Positions 1-7,049 of a stretch of 13,224 nt of DNA are shown one piece after another; within the stretch, counting starts at the first letter, position 1, and every line of letters begins with the position of its first letter. The stretch lies in contig JAILIO010000053.1 of assembly GCA_024695225.1 (NCBI GenBank), forward strand, positions 1 through 13,224. Direction: 5' to 3'. The notes below the pieces were generated by a model. The model searched no databases, had not been told where the DNA came from, and worked only from the letters and a program-made list of their open reading frames with translations. A program made the translations under genes and the position numbers. Source of the DNA: Lachnospiraceae bacterium. Lineage in GTDB: Bacteria > Bacillota > Clostridia > Lachnospirales > Lachnospiraceae.

Positions 1-56
1 TGCTTCAGGGCACAAGTTCTGCCAGTGTTTGACAGATGCAAAACATGAACTCTATC

Positions 57-61
57 GGAGG
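57..61 (+). promoter_or_regulatory. Ribosome binding site of the MOSC-MogA gene
   Basis: A perfect GGAGG core lies 8 nt before the ATG at 70 and fixes that start. Upstream, one frame is open from the window edge to a TGA at 46-48 and could be the last 15 codons of a preceding gene, which would then end 21 nt before this start. The fragment is too short to identify. Confidence 0.8.
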
Positions 62-69
62 TTAAAACA

Positions 70-1002
70 ATGGGGAAAGTACTTGCGGTGTGCATGAGCG
101 AGCGAAGAGGCATACAGAAGACCGATGTGAAAACCGCCAGATTTGTTGTGGATCACGGGATCGAGTCCGATGCCCACGCCGGCAACTGGCACAGGCAGGT
201 CAGTCTGCTCAGCGCAGACAAGATAGAAGCCTTCAGAAATAAGGGCGCTGATGTGGAGTACGGCGCTTTTGGAGAAAACCTTGTGGTGGAAGGCCTTGAT
301 TTCCGCGCGCTTCCAGTGGGGACACTGCTTCGCTGCAACGGTGTGCTGTTGGAAATGACGCAGATCGGCAAGGACTGCCACTCCCACTGCGCCATCTACA
401 AACAGGTGGGTGATTGCATAATGCCCAGAGAAGGCGTGTTTGCAAGGGTTTTGGAGGGAGGCGTGATAAGTGTCGGGGACGATATGGAGATAGAACCCAG
501 ACTTGGCGTTCTCCCCTGGCAGGCCGCAGTGATCACCCTGAGCGACAAAGGAGCAAAGGGTGAAAGGGAGGACAAAAGCGGTCCCGCCATTGCTGAAAGG
601 CTTAAAGAGAGCGGTTATGAAGTCATTGAACAGTTTCTGATAAGCGATGACCCGGAACTGTTAAAGCGACATCTCATAAGGCTTGCGGACCAGAGAAAAC
701 CCGATCTGATACTAACCACCGGAGGAACCGGCTTTTCACCCAGGGATACTGCGCCGGAAGCCACCATGGCAGTCGCGGAGAGAAATGTGCCGGGCATAGC
801 CGAGGCGATCAGAGCAGAGTCTCTTAAAATAACAAAACACGCCATGCTCTCGAGAGCTGTGTCTGTCATCCGGGGGAAGACCCTTATCATCAACCTTCCG
901 GGAAGCCCAAAGGCCTGTATGGAAACCATGGATGTATTTATGGGAACCATCGAACACGGCATGGGGCTTCTCAGAGATGAAGTCCACGACTGCGCCCGCT
1001 GA
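70..1002 (+). CDS. MOSC domain - MogA/MoaB molybdopterin-binding fusion protein
   Basis: This 310-residue cytosolic protein joins two molybdenum cofactor domains. Residues about 1-143 form a MOSC domain, with the typical GxNLVVEG-like strand near 69-75 and the Cys-containing stretch around C103, C107 and C116; MOSC domains handle metal-sulfur transfer to molybdenum enzymes. Residues about 147-305 form a MogA/MoaB domain, with a SDKGAKGEREDKSG-type opening (158-171), the TTGGTG motif at 216-221 and LPGSPKA at 276-282. Members of that family bind molybdopterin and adenylylate it before molybdenum insertion. The length fits a full two-domain fusion, and I see no break. The start is set by GGAGG 8 nt upstream. 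No molybdoenzyme gene is in the window, so the target enzyme is unknown. The gene converges with the next one, 70 bp away. The domain calls are strong. Which enzyme it serves (for example a xanthine dehydrogenase-type hydroxylase) is a guess. Confidence 0.93.
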   Translation: MGKVLAVCMSERRGIQKTDVKTARFVVDHGIESDAHAGNWHRQVSLLSADKIEAFRNKGADVEYGAFGENLVVEGLDFRALPVGTLLRCNGVLLEMTQIGKDCHSHCAIYKQVGDCIMPREGVFARVLEGGVISVGDDMEIEPRLGVLPWQAAVITLSDKGAKGEREDKSGPAIAERLKESGYEVIEQFLISDDPELLKRHLIRLADQRKPDLILTTGGTGFSPRDTAPEATMAVAERNVPGIAEAIRAESLKITKHAMLSRAVSVIRGKTLIINLPGSPKACMETMDVFMGTIEHGMGLLRDEVHDCAR

Positions 1003-1072
1003 GAATGATGTGATCTTAAAACAATCGCAGTCCCTGTTGCCGGCTTTTTGCAATCCCTTCAATCACCTTTTC

Positions 1073-1519
1073 TCAGCTGCCTGAACCTATTATCAGTAAC
1101 ACGATCCAAAAAATAACAGTAACTATTATTTTCGTCCTGACACTCCAGGTGTTTTTCTTTCTCCATACGAGTACCATGGCCGGAATAGGAAAGAAACACA
1201 GCCAGCCTATGATCCAGATCCAGAGAGAAGTGTTATTGTCCACCTTCCTGTATGCAGGGGCTCTTGTGATATCTTCCGCAGTTTTTAGTGCCGCCCCCGG
1301 GCCCGGATCCATATCAGACTGCATCGATTCAAGCCTGGCCCGCTGCCTGCCCTTTTCAAAATCATAACCGGCTTTTTCGGCATTGTCGTACTGAACATGC
1401 TGTACCTCATCGTCTATCATCATGATGGCACCGCAATGTTCACAGATGACATGGGTCCCGTCGGGTGTGGCCTTGAGCATGGCTCCGCAATATGGACATG
1501 TGAGACTGACCAGTTTCAA
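1073..1519 (-). CDS. Zinc-ribbon membrane protein of unknown function
   Basis: The protein has 148 residues. The N-terminus carries two CxxC pairs, CPYC at 8-11 and CEHC at 26-29, spaced as in a zinc ribbon. A charged linker (about 40-95) follows, then two hydrophobic segments at about 99-118 and 129-145 that should cross the membrane, leaving the zinc ribbon probably in the cytoplasm. The start must be TTG at 1517-1519: the codon just before it is an in-frame TAA, and the next ATG would delete the zinc ribbon. An AAAGGTG ribosome binding site lies 5 nt upstream (1525-1531). Small zinc-ribbon plus two-helix proteins of this kind are common in Clostridia, usually without a known role. It lies 201 bp downstream of the binding-lipoprotein gene on the same strand, so it may be separately transcribed. 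No terminator is obvious on its 3' side. Confidence 0.8.
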   Translation of the reverse strand: MKLVSLTCPYCGAMLKATPDGTHVICEHCGAIMMIDDEVQHVQYDNAEKAGYDFEKGRQRARLESMQSDMDPGPGAALKTAEDITRAPAYRKVDNNTSLWIWIIGWLCFFPIPAMVLVWRKKNTWSVRTKIIVTVIFWIVLLIIGSGS

Positions 1520-1613
1520 TTAAGCACCTTTCTATGCCATTTCCGCAATTTATTTATTTTTAACTTAATATTTCAGCTGTTATTATGACTCCATCCATTT
1601 ATTCCAAAGAACT

Positions 1614-1720
1614 TCACCCCAAGGCCTTCAGGTATCTGCTGTCAATGGCCCGGGTGATTCTCGCACCAAACTCCTCCGGGTATCTTTTGTATCGGGTCTG
1701 CCTGATATCTGCAGCCGGCT
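1614..1720 (-). pseudogene. Relic copies of the solute-binding lipoprotein C-terminus
   Basis: Directly after the stop codon of the binding-lipoprotein gene, a 35-codon open stretch in a different frame ends in RYLKALG-stop, almost the same as the RYLKALE-stop of the intact gene. Within it a second stretch reads ADIRQTRYKRY, resembling TEIKQAQYNRY of the intact C-terminus. At DNA level three related 38-bp units lie at 1625-1662, 1673-1710 and 1732-1769, the last one inside the gene. By hand alignment the middle unit matches the gene unit at about 29 of 38 bases and the outer unit at about 27 of 38. Around 1612-1643 and 1719-1750 the match is nearly perfect over 32 bases. The rest of the 1520-1613 gap is AT-rich and shows no gene. 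The relic is either a decayed tandem duplication or a frameshifted former tail. Confidence 0.6.
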
Positions 1721-3370
1721 TCACTCCAAGGCCTTCAGGTATCTGTTGTACTGGGCCTGCTTGATCTCCGTAACTTCCGCCAGATTCAGGGATTCAAGGG
1801 CCTCTATATATGCGTCAAAATCGGTATCCAAAGACTTCTCACCGGTAATGAAAGCAACAGCCCCGGAATCCACCTGCTCCTGTATATCAGGCATATACAG
1901 ATTCACTGTATCGCTCTCCTTGCTGGTTGCGTAGATTTCCGGCCAGGGGTGCTTTATGTACTGGCGAAGCTCTACATTTATCTTGGCGTGCCAGGGTGCT
2001 ACCAGAATGTCTGTAGCTTCCACAGACTGGGCGGCAGGCAGGACAAATGCCGGGTTTATTCCGAACTGCTGAAGCCAGTCGTTGTCATTTCCCTTCTCAG
2101 TGTACTCCCTGGTGCCGTCTTCTTTAACTGTGTAGCTTTCGCCTTCGAAACCCCACTGATAGTAGTCCTGGCAGTGTTCTGACATGGCGTAATCAAGGAA
2201 TTTTGCGGCCAGTTCTATGGAATCCGAGTTCGTATTTACACCGAACATTCCGGAAAGAGAGTTTCGGCCCACATAGAAGCCCTCATGCTCTCCCGAAAGC
2301 GGCGGAACCCCAACGAAGGCCGTAGCTTCCGTCCCATCATAGTAAGGGAGCACGTTTGAATACATCATGGACATGGCCCAGCTGTAATCAAAGCCCACTC
2401 CTGTGAGATCCTTTGACATGCGGTCTATTATCGTATCCCTGTCCACCGTGGCATAGTCTTTTTCAAGAAGCCCCTCCTGATACAGTCCGTTCAGAAATTC
2501 CAGATACTTCTTGTAATTCTCGGAATCCGCATAAGCATAAGTCACATTTCCCTGATCGTCAGCCTGGAATCCGCTGACCAGGTCCAGGCCAAAGGCCGGG
2601 CCGAACATGTATGGCAGGAATTCACCGGCAACGCTCATGGGGATCTCGTCTGCAGGGTCGCCGTTGCCATTCATGTCATTGTCCCGAAAATACTTGAGCA
2701 TTTCCACGAAATCATCCAGAGCAGCGGGAGCTTTTAACCCTGCCTTGTCCAGCCAGACCTGGTTATACATAAGGCAGGGCTGGTAATCATCCGCAAGGTT
2801 TATGCCGGGCACATAGTAAATATGACCGTCTTCCGCTGTCAGCTCGGCCTTTTCGATGGGATGCTCGGAAAGCCAGGAGGTAAAATTTGGCATGTAATCA
2901 AAGAATTCGTCCAGAGGGACAAAATGCCCTGACTTGATATACACCTGATTGGGATCCGAATCCGGGATCTTGATCACATCCGCGTCAGAATCCCCGGAAC
3001 TGATGATCTCTGCCCCTTCAGTATCATATTTGTCGTACTCTATCAGCTGGAACTCGGGCTGTACCCCCGCCTCTTCAAACACCTTCAAGACAATGGGTGC
3101 TTTTGAGATGTCCACGTTCGGATAGTTCGAGGTCTGGGCCAGGAGTTTTATGGTGCCGCCTTCCTTTGTGATAGGCGCTTCCCCCGTGTAAACATAACCG
3201 TCTGTGTCCTCCACAGCGGTTGCATTCATTATGGCGTCATCAACTTTTTCTGTATTGTTGAGTCCCGTGCCGCTATCAGAAGCTGCTCCCCCGGCGCTCT
3301 GCCCGCATCCTGCGATCATCCCTGTAATCAGTGTAAATAATAACGTGACTGTCAGAAACTTCTTTTTCAT
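1721..3370 (-). CDS. Extracellular solute-binding lipoprotein, LplA/YtcQ-type (family 1)
   Basis: This 549-residue lipoprotein should bind a solute outside the membrane, by family most likely an oligosaccharide delivered to a CUT1-type ABC transporter. Residues 1-21 are a signal peptide (KKK followed by a hydrophobic core) ending in a lipobox with Cys22 as the acylated residue. A disordered Gly/Ser/Asn linker follows to about 60. The mature part has the two-lobe layout of the family, including the calcium-loop-like DMNGNGDPADEIP at 232-244, which is characteristic of LplA/YtcQ/LipO proteins. I chose the ATG at 3368-3370 rather than the longer frame from 3460, because it has AGGGGA 4 nt upstream and begins the signal peptide; the longer version would overlap the kinase gene. 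It follows the kinase by 56 bp and probably shares its transcript. No permease or ATPase is nearby, so it may serve as a sensor subunit or borrow a permease encoded elsewhere. The ligand is unknown. Confidence 0.9.
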   Translation of the reverse strand: MKKKFLTVTLLFTLITGMIAGCGQSAGGAASDSGTGLNNTEKVDDAIMNATAVEDTDGYVYTGEAPITKEGGTIKLLAQTSNYPNVDISKAPIVLKVFEEAGVQPEFQLIEYDKYDTEGAEIISSGDSDADVIKIPDSDPNQVYIKSGHFVPLDEFFDYMPNFTSWLSEHPIEKAELTAEDGHIYYVPGINLADDYQPCLMYNQVWLDKAGLKAPAALDDFVEMLKYFRDNDMNGNGDPADEIPMSVAGEFLPYMFGPAFGLDLVSGFQADDQGNVTYAYADSENYKKYLEFLNGLYQEGLLEKDYATVDRDTIIDRMSKDLTGVGFDYSWAMSMMYSNVLPYYDGTEATAFVGVPPLSGEHEGFYVGRNSLSGMFGVNTNSDSIELAAKFLDYAMSEHCQDYYQWGFEGESYTVKEDGTREYTEKGNDNDWLQQFGINPAFVLPAAQSVEATDILVAPWHAKINVELRQYIKHPWPEIYATSKESDTVNLYMPDIQEQVDSGAVAFITGEKSLDTDFDAYIEALESLNLAEVTEIKQAQYNRYLKALE

Positions 3371-3426
3371 AATTTCCCCTTTCCCTGCGTTAATGCTGCA
3401 TTTCGTTCCATCATCCGAATTTCTTT

Positions 3427-6400
3427 TCACGTTTCCAGACTTTCTGCTATCTCCATACACTTCTCGGTATCTATGTTCGCAATGGCTTTCCTGAGTTCTG
3501 CTATCTTTCCGCTCATGTCTTCGCCGTAAGAGTATTCCTTTAGCCCCGCATCTATCTCATCCAGGCCGTCCAGATCCAGCTCATCGCAGGCGGTCTTAAG
3601 CTTTTCAATAAAGCCTTGGAGAGTCTCACTGTCTATAAGGGGTTTGTCTCCCTCGTCAGCGTCCTCATTTACGTAATATACGCCCAGTCCGTCCAGGATC
3701 CTTTGGAATTCTGCAAGGGTTCCTTCGGTATCTGACATGATCTTCTCTATATCCCTTGCATTTCCTGCATTTTCAAGGGCCTCCGCCATATCCCCCAGCG
3801 CCATGGCTCCGATCTGCCTGGAACTGCTCTTCAGCGCATGAACTCTGATAGTATAATTCTCCCAATCTTCATTTTCAAAGGCTTCCCTTATATTCTGCAT
3901 CTTGTCCGGGCCGGACCTGCAATATTCTTCTGCGATCTCGTCATACAGGGCCGCCGAACCCAGAGCTCTTATGGCAGTTTCCGTATCAACGCCCTCACAC
4001 TGCACCTTTGCCCCGCCTCCGGCCGCAGAGTCTTCAGTTTCTTCCATCTCCGTTTCAACCGGCTCCATTATCATTTCAGCCGGCAGCCACTTCTTTATGG
4101 CGGTCATGAGAGCCCGGACCTCGATGGGCTTTGCCACAAAATCGTCCATGCCGCATCCGGCGAACAGTTTCTTTGCCTCCTCCATCACGTTTGCAGACAC
4201 GGCAATAATGACCGGCTGGTGGATACTGTCCCCCTCGGTCCTTATTTTCGTGGTGGCGTCCACGCCATCCACCTCAGGCATCATATGATCCATGAGCACG
4301 ATGTCGTATTCATTTGCCTTCACCTTGTCCACCGCCTCCTGTCCGCCGTCAGCCGTGTCGATTTGGGCTTTTATGGGAGCAATGAGGCCTTTTGCGATGG
4401 TCAGGTTTATGTTATTGTCATCCACAATGAGTATCCGGGCATCGGGCGCGCTGTAATCTATCCTGTAGACATCATCCTCGTCGATGCTTCTGATCTCATC
4501 GTATTTTTCATTCAGGACCTGCACCATGTGCATTGTGGTCTCGGGCTTTCTCATGATCTCGAGGTTTTCTCTGTCCGGGACAAATTCCGACGCCAGGTCC
4601 TCCAGTATTATGCCCGTGACACCCTTGTGTCCGTCCAGAAACGCTCTGATCTCATCGTTATATCGCTCATTTTCAATGAACAGGAAGTCCTTCCCGCCGG
4701 AGGGACTGTATTCCTCCAGACTGTGTATCACTGTGCCCTGAACCCCCAGATTCTCCATCTCCTTCACAAACATCATGACCATATCGTCCTTTTCATTCAG
4801 GACAAATGAATGCTTGCCGGAGGCATTCTCCACGTAGATCTCATTGGTATTGTCCACCACCTTCTGAGGTATGGTGAACCAGAAATCAGAGCCCTTTCCG
4901 TATTCGCTCTCCACTCCAATGGTGCCGTTCATGGCTTCCACGATCTTCTTTGAGATCGCAAGCCCAAGCCCCGTGCCCTCAACCGACCTGTTCCTTCTGG
5001 AATCCAGCTGCTGGAAGCTGACGTAGAGCTTGTCCAGATCCTCTTTCTTTATGCCTATGCCTGTGTCCACCACGTGATAGGTTATATTTATCATGTCCTC
5101 TGACAAGGGCTCACATTTCACTTGTATCCGCACGAGCCCGGCAGGCGTGAACTTTATGGCGTTATTTGCAATGTTGATGAGAACCTGGCGGATCCGCATG
5201 GCGTCTCCCCTGAGAGTCCGCGGCATGTAAGACTCAGCGATGGTGAAGAATTCAAGGGGTTTGTCGCCGATCCTGGTGGCCAGCACATTTGCAATGTCCG
5301 ATATCTCTTCAAAGGGATGGTAATCTTCCTCGATGATCTCCATCTTTCCGGACTCGATCTTTGAATAGTCCAGTATGTCGTTTATTATATTCAGAAGATT
5401 GCTGCCGGAGCTCTGTATCTGCAGCAGATATTCAGTCAGTTGGGGTGAATCCTTTTCCCTGAGAGCCAGTTCCGCCATACCTATGACCGCGTTCATGGGT
5501 GTCCTGATCTCGTGGCTCATATTTGCCAGGAAATCAGATTTCATGCGGCTCACCCTCTCCAGCTCTTCATTGGTCTTTTCCACCGCCATTATGCGGTTTA
5601 CGGAATCGGTGGTGTCGTGCAGGATGTAAAGCGTACCGATGGCGGGACCCGCATCCCCAAGGCTTCTGACCGTGACCTTATAATAATGATCCTCATCCCC
5701 CCTGCGGTACATAAGGATTCCCCTGTTGTCCTCATCTCTCTGCTCTTCTATCCAGGCTTCAAGCTTCTTCTTGTCCTTAAAGTCTTCCAGCAGGTTCTCT
5801 TCCAGGGTGTTCTTCACCATGTCGTTTATATGGATCAGTTCGTCATATTTGTCATAGAGCACCAGTCCATCACTCATGTCGTTGGCAAAACAGTCCAGGG
5901 ACCACTCGGTGAGCACATTCTCCGCAAAGGAACCCGTGAGATACAGTCCCACCGGGGGAAGCGCATTATAAGCGATACAGGGGATCCAAACCGGGAACGC
6001 AAAGTTTTGAACTATGATCTCGATCAGGACTGCAGTAACAATGATACCTATGATCGCATAATATCTGGGCTTGAATATCCTGTGAGATCTCCTGATGCAA
6101 TCGATCATGACGATGATCGTCAGGGCTGCGACTATCAAAAGGCATATCCTGTAGGATCTGAAACTGTAAAACAGGCCGGTGTTCTTGGAATCATCCACCG
6201 CCACCCAAAAAGCCTTGCGAAAATAAATCCTCTTCTGAAAGGAGAATATCCGCGCTCCGAATTTCTGGATGATAACCAGATAGGACTGATATATACACAC
6301 TATAGCCGCCGGTATGACGATCTCAGTATATTTTTTGTATCTGTCGATCATGACGACCGCAAGCAGGAACGAGAAATAAGCCCAAGCATGTATAAGATAA

Positions 6401-6594
6401 TAAGGGAGCAACACCGCAGATGCGCTTTTGGCATCATAAACATTGATGACAGCGAAACTTATGATATCGCCAAGCGCCACCATTGTTGATAAAAAGACAA
6501 AACCCGGATTACTCCGCTTAAGTTTTCCGCCCTTTATGGCACAGCCCATAGAGATAAGGAAAAGGGCCGGAAATAAGACTTCAAGCAATATCAT
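3427..6594 (-). CDS. 7TM hybrid sensor histidine kinase with receiver and HPt domains
   Basis: The 1055-residue membrane kinase has this order. About 1-225: roughly seven hydrophobic segments, resembling the 7TM sensor region of histidine kinases. About 230-335: a PAS-like domain. HisKA has SHEIRT with phospho-accepting His361. The ATPase domain has NIANNAIKF near 474-481, DTGIGI at 510-515 and GTGLGL at 540-545. About 595-700 is a receiver-like segment without recognisable Asp/Lys catalytic residues. A full receiver at 720-838 has D725/D726, acceptor Asp769, Ser800 and Lys822. An HPt domain at about 865-970 has His919 in RVHALKSSSRQIGA. The last 70 residues form an extra acidic helical segment. 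This is a complete His-Asp-His relay in one chain, but it has no DNA-binding output, so the final response regulator must be elsewhere. The ATG at 6592-6594 has a weak G-rich ribosome site. The gene is first in a unit with the binding lipoprotein, which suggests sensing of the lipoprotein's ligand (inference). Confidence 0.93.
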   Translation of the reverse strand: MILLEVLFPALFLISMGCAIKGGKLKRSNPGFVFLSTMVALGDIISFAVINVYDAKSASAVLLPYYLIHAWAYFSFLLAVVMIDRYKKYTEIVIPAAIVCIYQSYLVIIQKFGARIFSFQKRIYFRKAFWVAVDDSKNTGLFYSFRSYRICLLIVAALTIIVMIDCIRRSHRIFKPRYYAIIGIIVTAVLIEIIVQNFAFPVWIPCIAYNALPPVGLYLTGSFAENVLTEWSLDCFANDMSDGLVLYDKYDELIHINDMVKNTLEENLLEDFKDKKKLEAWIEEQRDEDNRGILMYRRGDEDHYYKVTVRSLGDAGPAIGTLYILHDTTDSVNRIMAVEKTNEELERVSRMKSDFLANMSHEIRTPMNAVIGMAELALREKDSPQLTEYLLQIQSSGSNLLNIINDILDYSKIESGKMEIIEEDYHPFEEISDIANVLATRIGDKPLEFFTIAESYMPRTLRGDAMRIRQVLINIANNAIKFTPAGLVRIQVKCEPLSEDMINITYHVVDTGIGIKKEDLDKLYVSFQQLDSRRNRSVEGTGLGLAISKKIVEAMNGTIGVESEYGKGSDFWFTIPQKVVDNTNEIYVENASGKHSFVLNEKDDMVMMFVKEMENLGVQGTVIHSLEEYSPSGGKDFLFIENERYNDEIRAFLDGHKGVTGIILEDLASEFVPDRENLEIMRKPETTMHMVQVLNEKYDEIRSIDEDDVYRIDYSAPDARILIVDDNNINLTIAKGLIAPIKAQIDTADGGQEAVDKVKANEYDIVLMDHMMPEVDGVDATTKIRTEGDSIHQPVIIAVSANVMEEAKKLFAGCGMDDFVAKPIEVRALMTAIKKWLPAEMIMEPVETEMEETEDSAAGGGAKVQCEGVDTETAIRALGSAALYDEIAEEYCRSGPDKMQNIREAFENEDWENYTIRVHALKSSSRQIGAMALGDMAEALENAGNARDIEKIMSDTEGTLAEFQRILDGLGVYYVNEDADEGDKPLIDSETLQGFIEKLKTACDELDLDGLDEIDAGLKEYSYGEDMSGKIAELRKAIANIDTEKCMEIAESLET

Positions 6595-6643
6595 TTATAC
6601 CCCCAACCGCCTTGTATCTGTACAAAAGCATATAACCTTATCT

Positions 6644-6655
6644 ACAGAACTCTGT
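6644..6655. repeat. Small inverted repeat in the kinase leader
   Basis: ACAGA-AC-TCTGT forms 5-bp arms around a 2-bp centre, between the predicted kinase promoter and the start codon. It could be an operator half-site pair or chance. An 8-base T run follows on the + strand (A run in the transcript). Confidence 0.25.
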
Positions 6656-6687
6656 TGCTGTTTTTTTTCTTCTTAATATAGTTATCA

Positions 6688-6716
6688 ATATTATCATAAA
6701 CATTATTTTGCGTCAA
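6688..6716 (-). promoter_or_regulatory. Predicted sigma-A-type promoter of the kinase-lipoprotein unit
   Basis: On the - strand, TTGACG (6711-6716) and TAATAT (6688-6693) are separated by 17 bp; an overlapping GATAAT offers an alternative -10. Transcription would start near 6680, giving a leader of about 85 nt before the kinase ATG. The match is good, but based on sequence only. Confidence 0.6.
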
Positions 6717-6721
6717 TTTAC

Positions 6722-6773
6722 GATGGAGTTGGGCGGCAGATGGAGTTGGACGGCAGATGGAGTTGGACCGGCA
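6722..6773. repeat. Three tandem 17-bp repeats abutting the kinase promoter
   Basis: Three near-identical direct repeats of GATGGAGTTGGACGGCA lie at 6722-6738, 6739-6755 and 6756-6773. The first copy has one base change and the last has one inserted C. They end 5 bp from the -35 box of the predicted kinase promoter, on its upstream side, which is where activator sites are usually found. They are GC-rich inside otherwise AT-rich DNA. The rest of the 6774-7049 gap has no gene that I can see; it holds a loose CGCGCT/AGCGCG inverted repeat around 6798-6840 and AT-rich sequence. Confidence 0.85.
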
Positions 6774-7049
6774 ATTTGGTGGTAATATTTCGCACTCGCG
6801 CTTGTATTTTGTTAAATGATAAATTGATTTATTTCGAGCGCGGATATCGCTTTCAATGAATAACTTTCGATATGTTAACCTTTGCTAAAATTAACTTTTG
6901 TAGAGATATGTATTGGTCGGGATTTATTTTTATCGAGATTTATTTTTTGTAGAATATGATTTTTGGCGTTTTATGTTTTCAGAAATTTATAATTGTTGAG
7001 ATCGGCGAATTGAAATGAGACTTTTTTAAGAAAAGTTTTAATTTTTATG

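Noticed and set aside
1..48. 3' end of a preceding gene
   Set aside because: A 15-codon open stretch ends in TGA 21 nt before the next start, but it is too short to recognise or to tell from chance.
1003..1072. Terminator between the convergent first two genes
   Set aside because: GCCGGCTTTTT looks like a terminator tail, but no left arm pairs with it well on either strand.
3371..3460. N-terminal extension of the binding lipoprotein to an ATG at 3460
   Set aside because: It would overlap the kinase end and place 30 polar residues before the signal peptide; the ATG at 3370 has the ribosome site.
3838..4809. Long + strand open frame of 323 codons antisense to the kinase
   Set aside because: It is a mirror of the kinase coding frame, without ribosome site or recognisable domain; the kinase is certain on the other strand. 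The same holds for 5512-6489.
7019..7049. Terminator after the diguanylate cyclase
   Set aside because: Only an A/T stem (ACTTTT with AAAAGT) with no GC base and no clean U tail.
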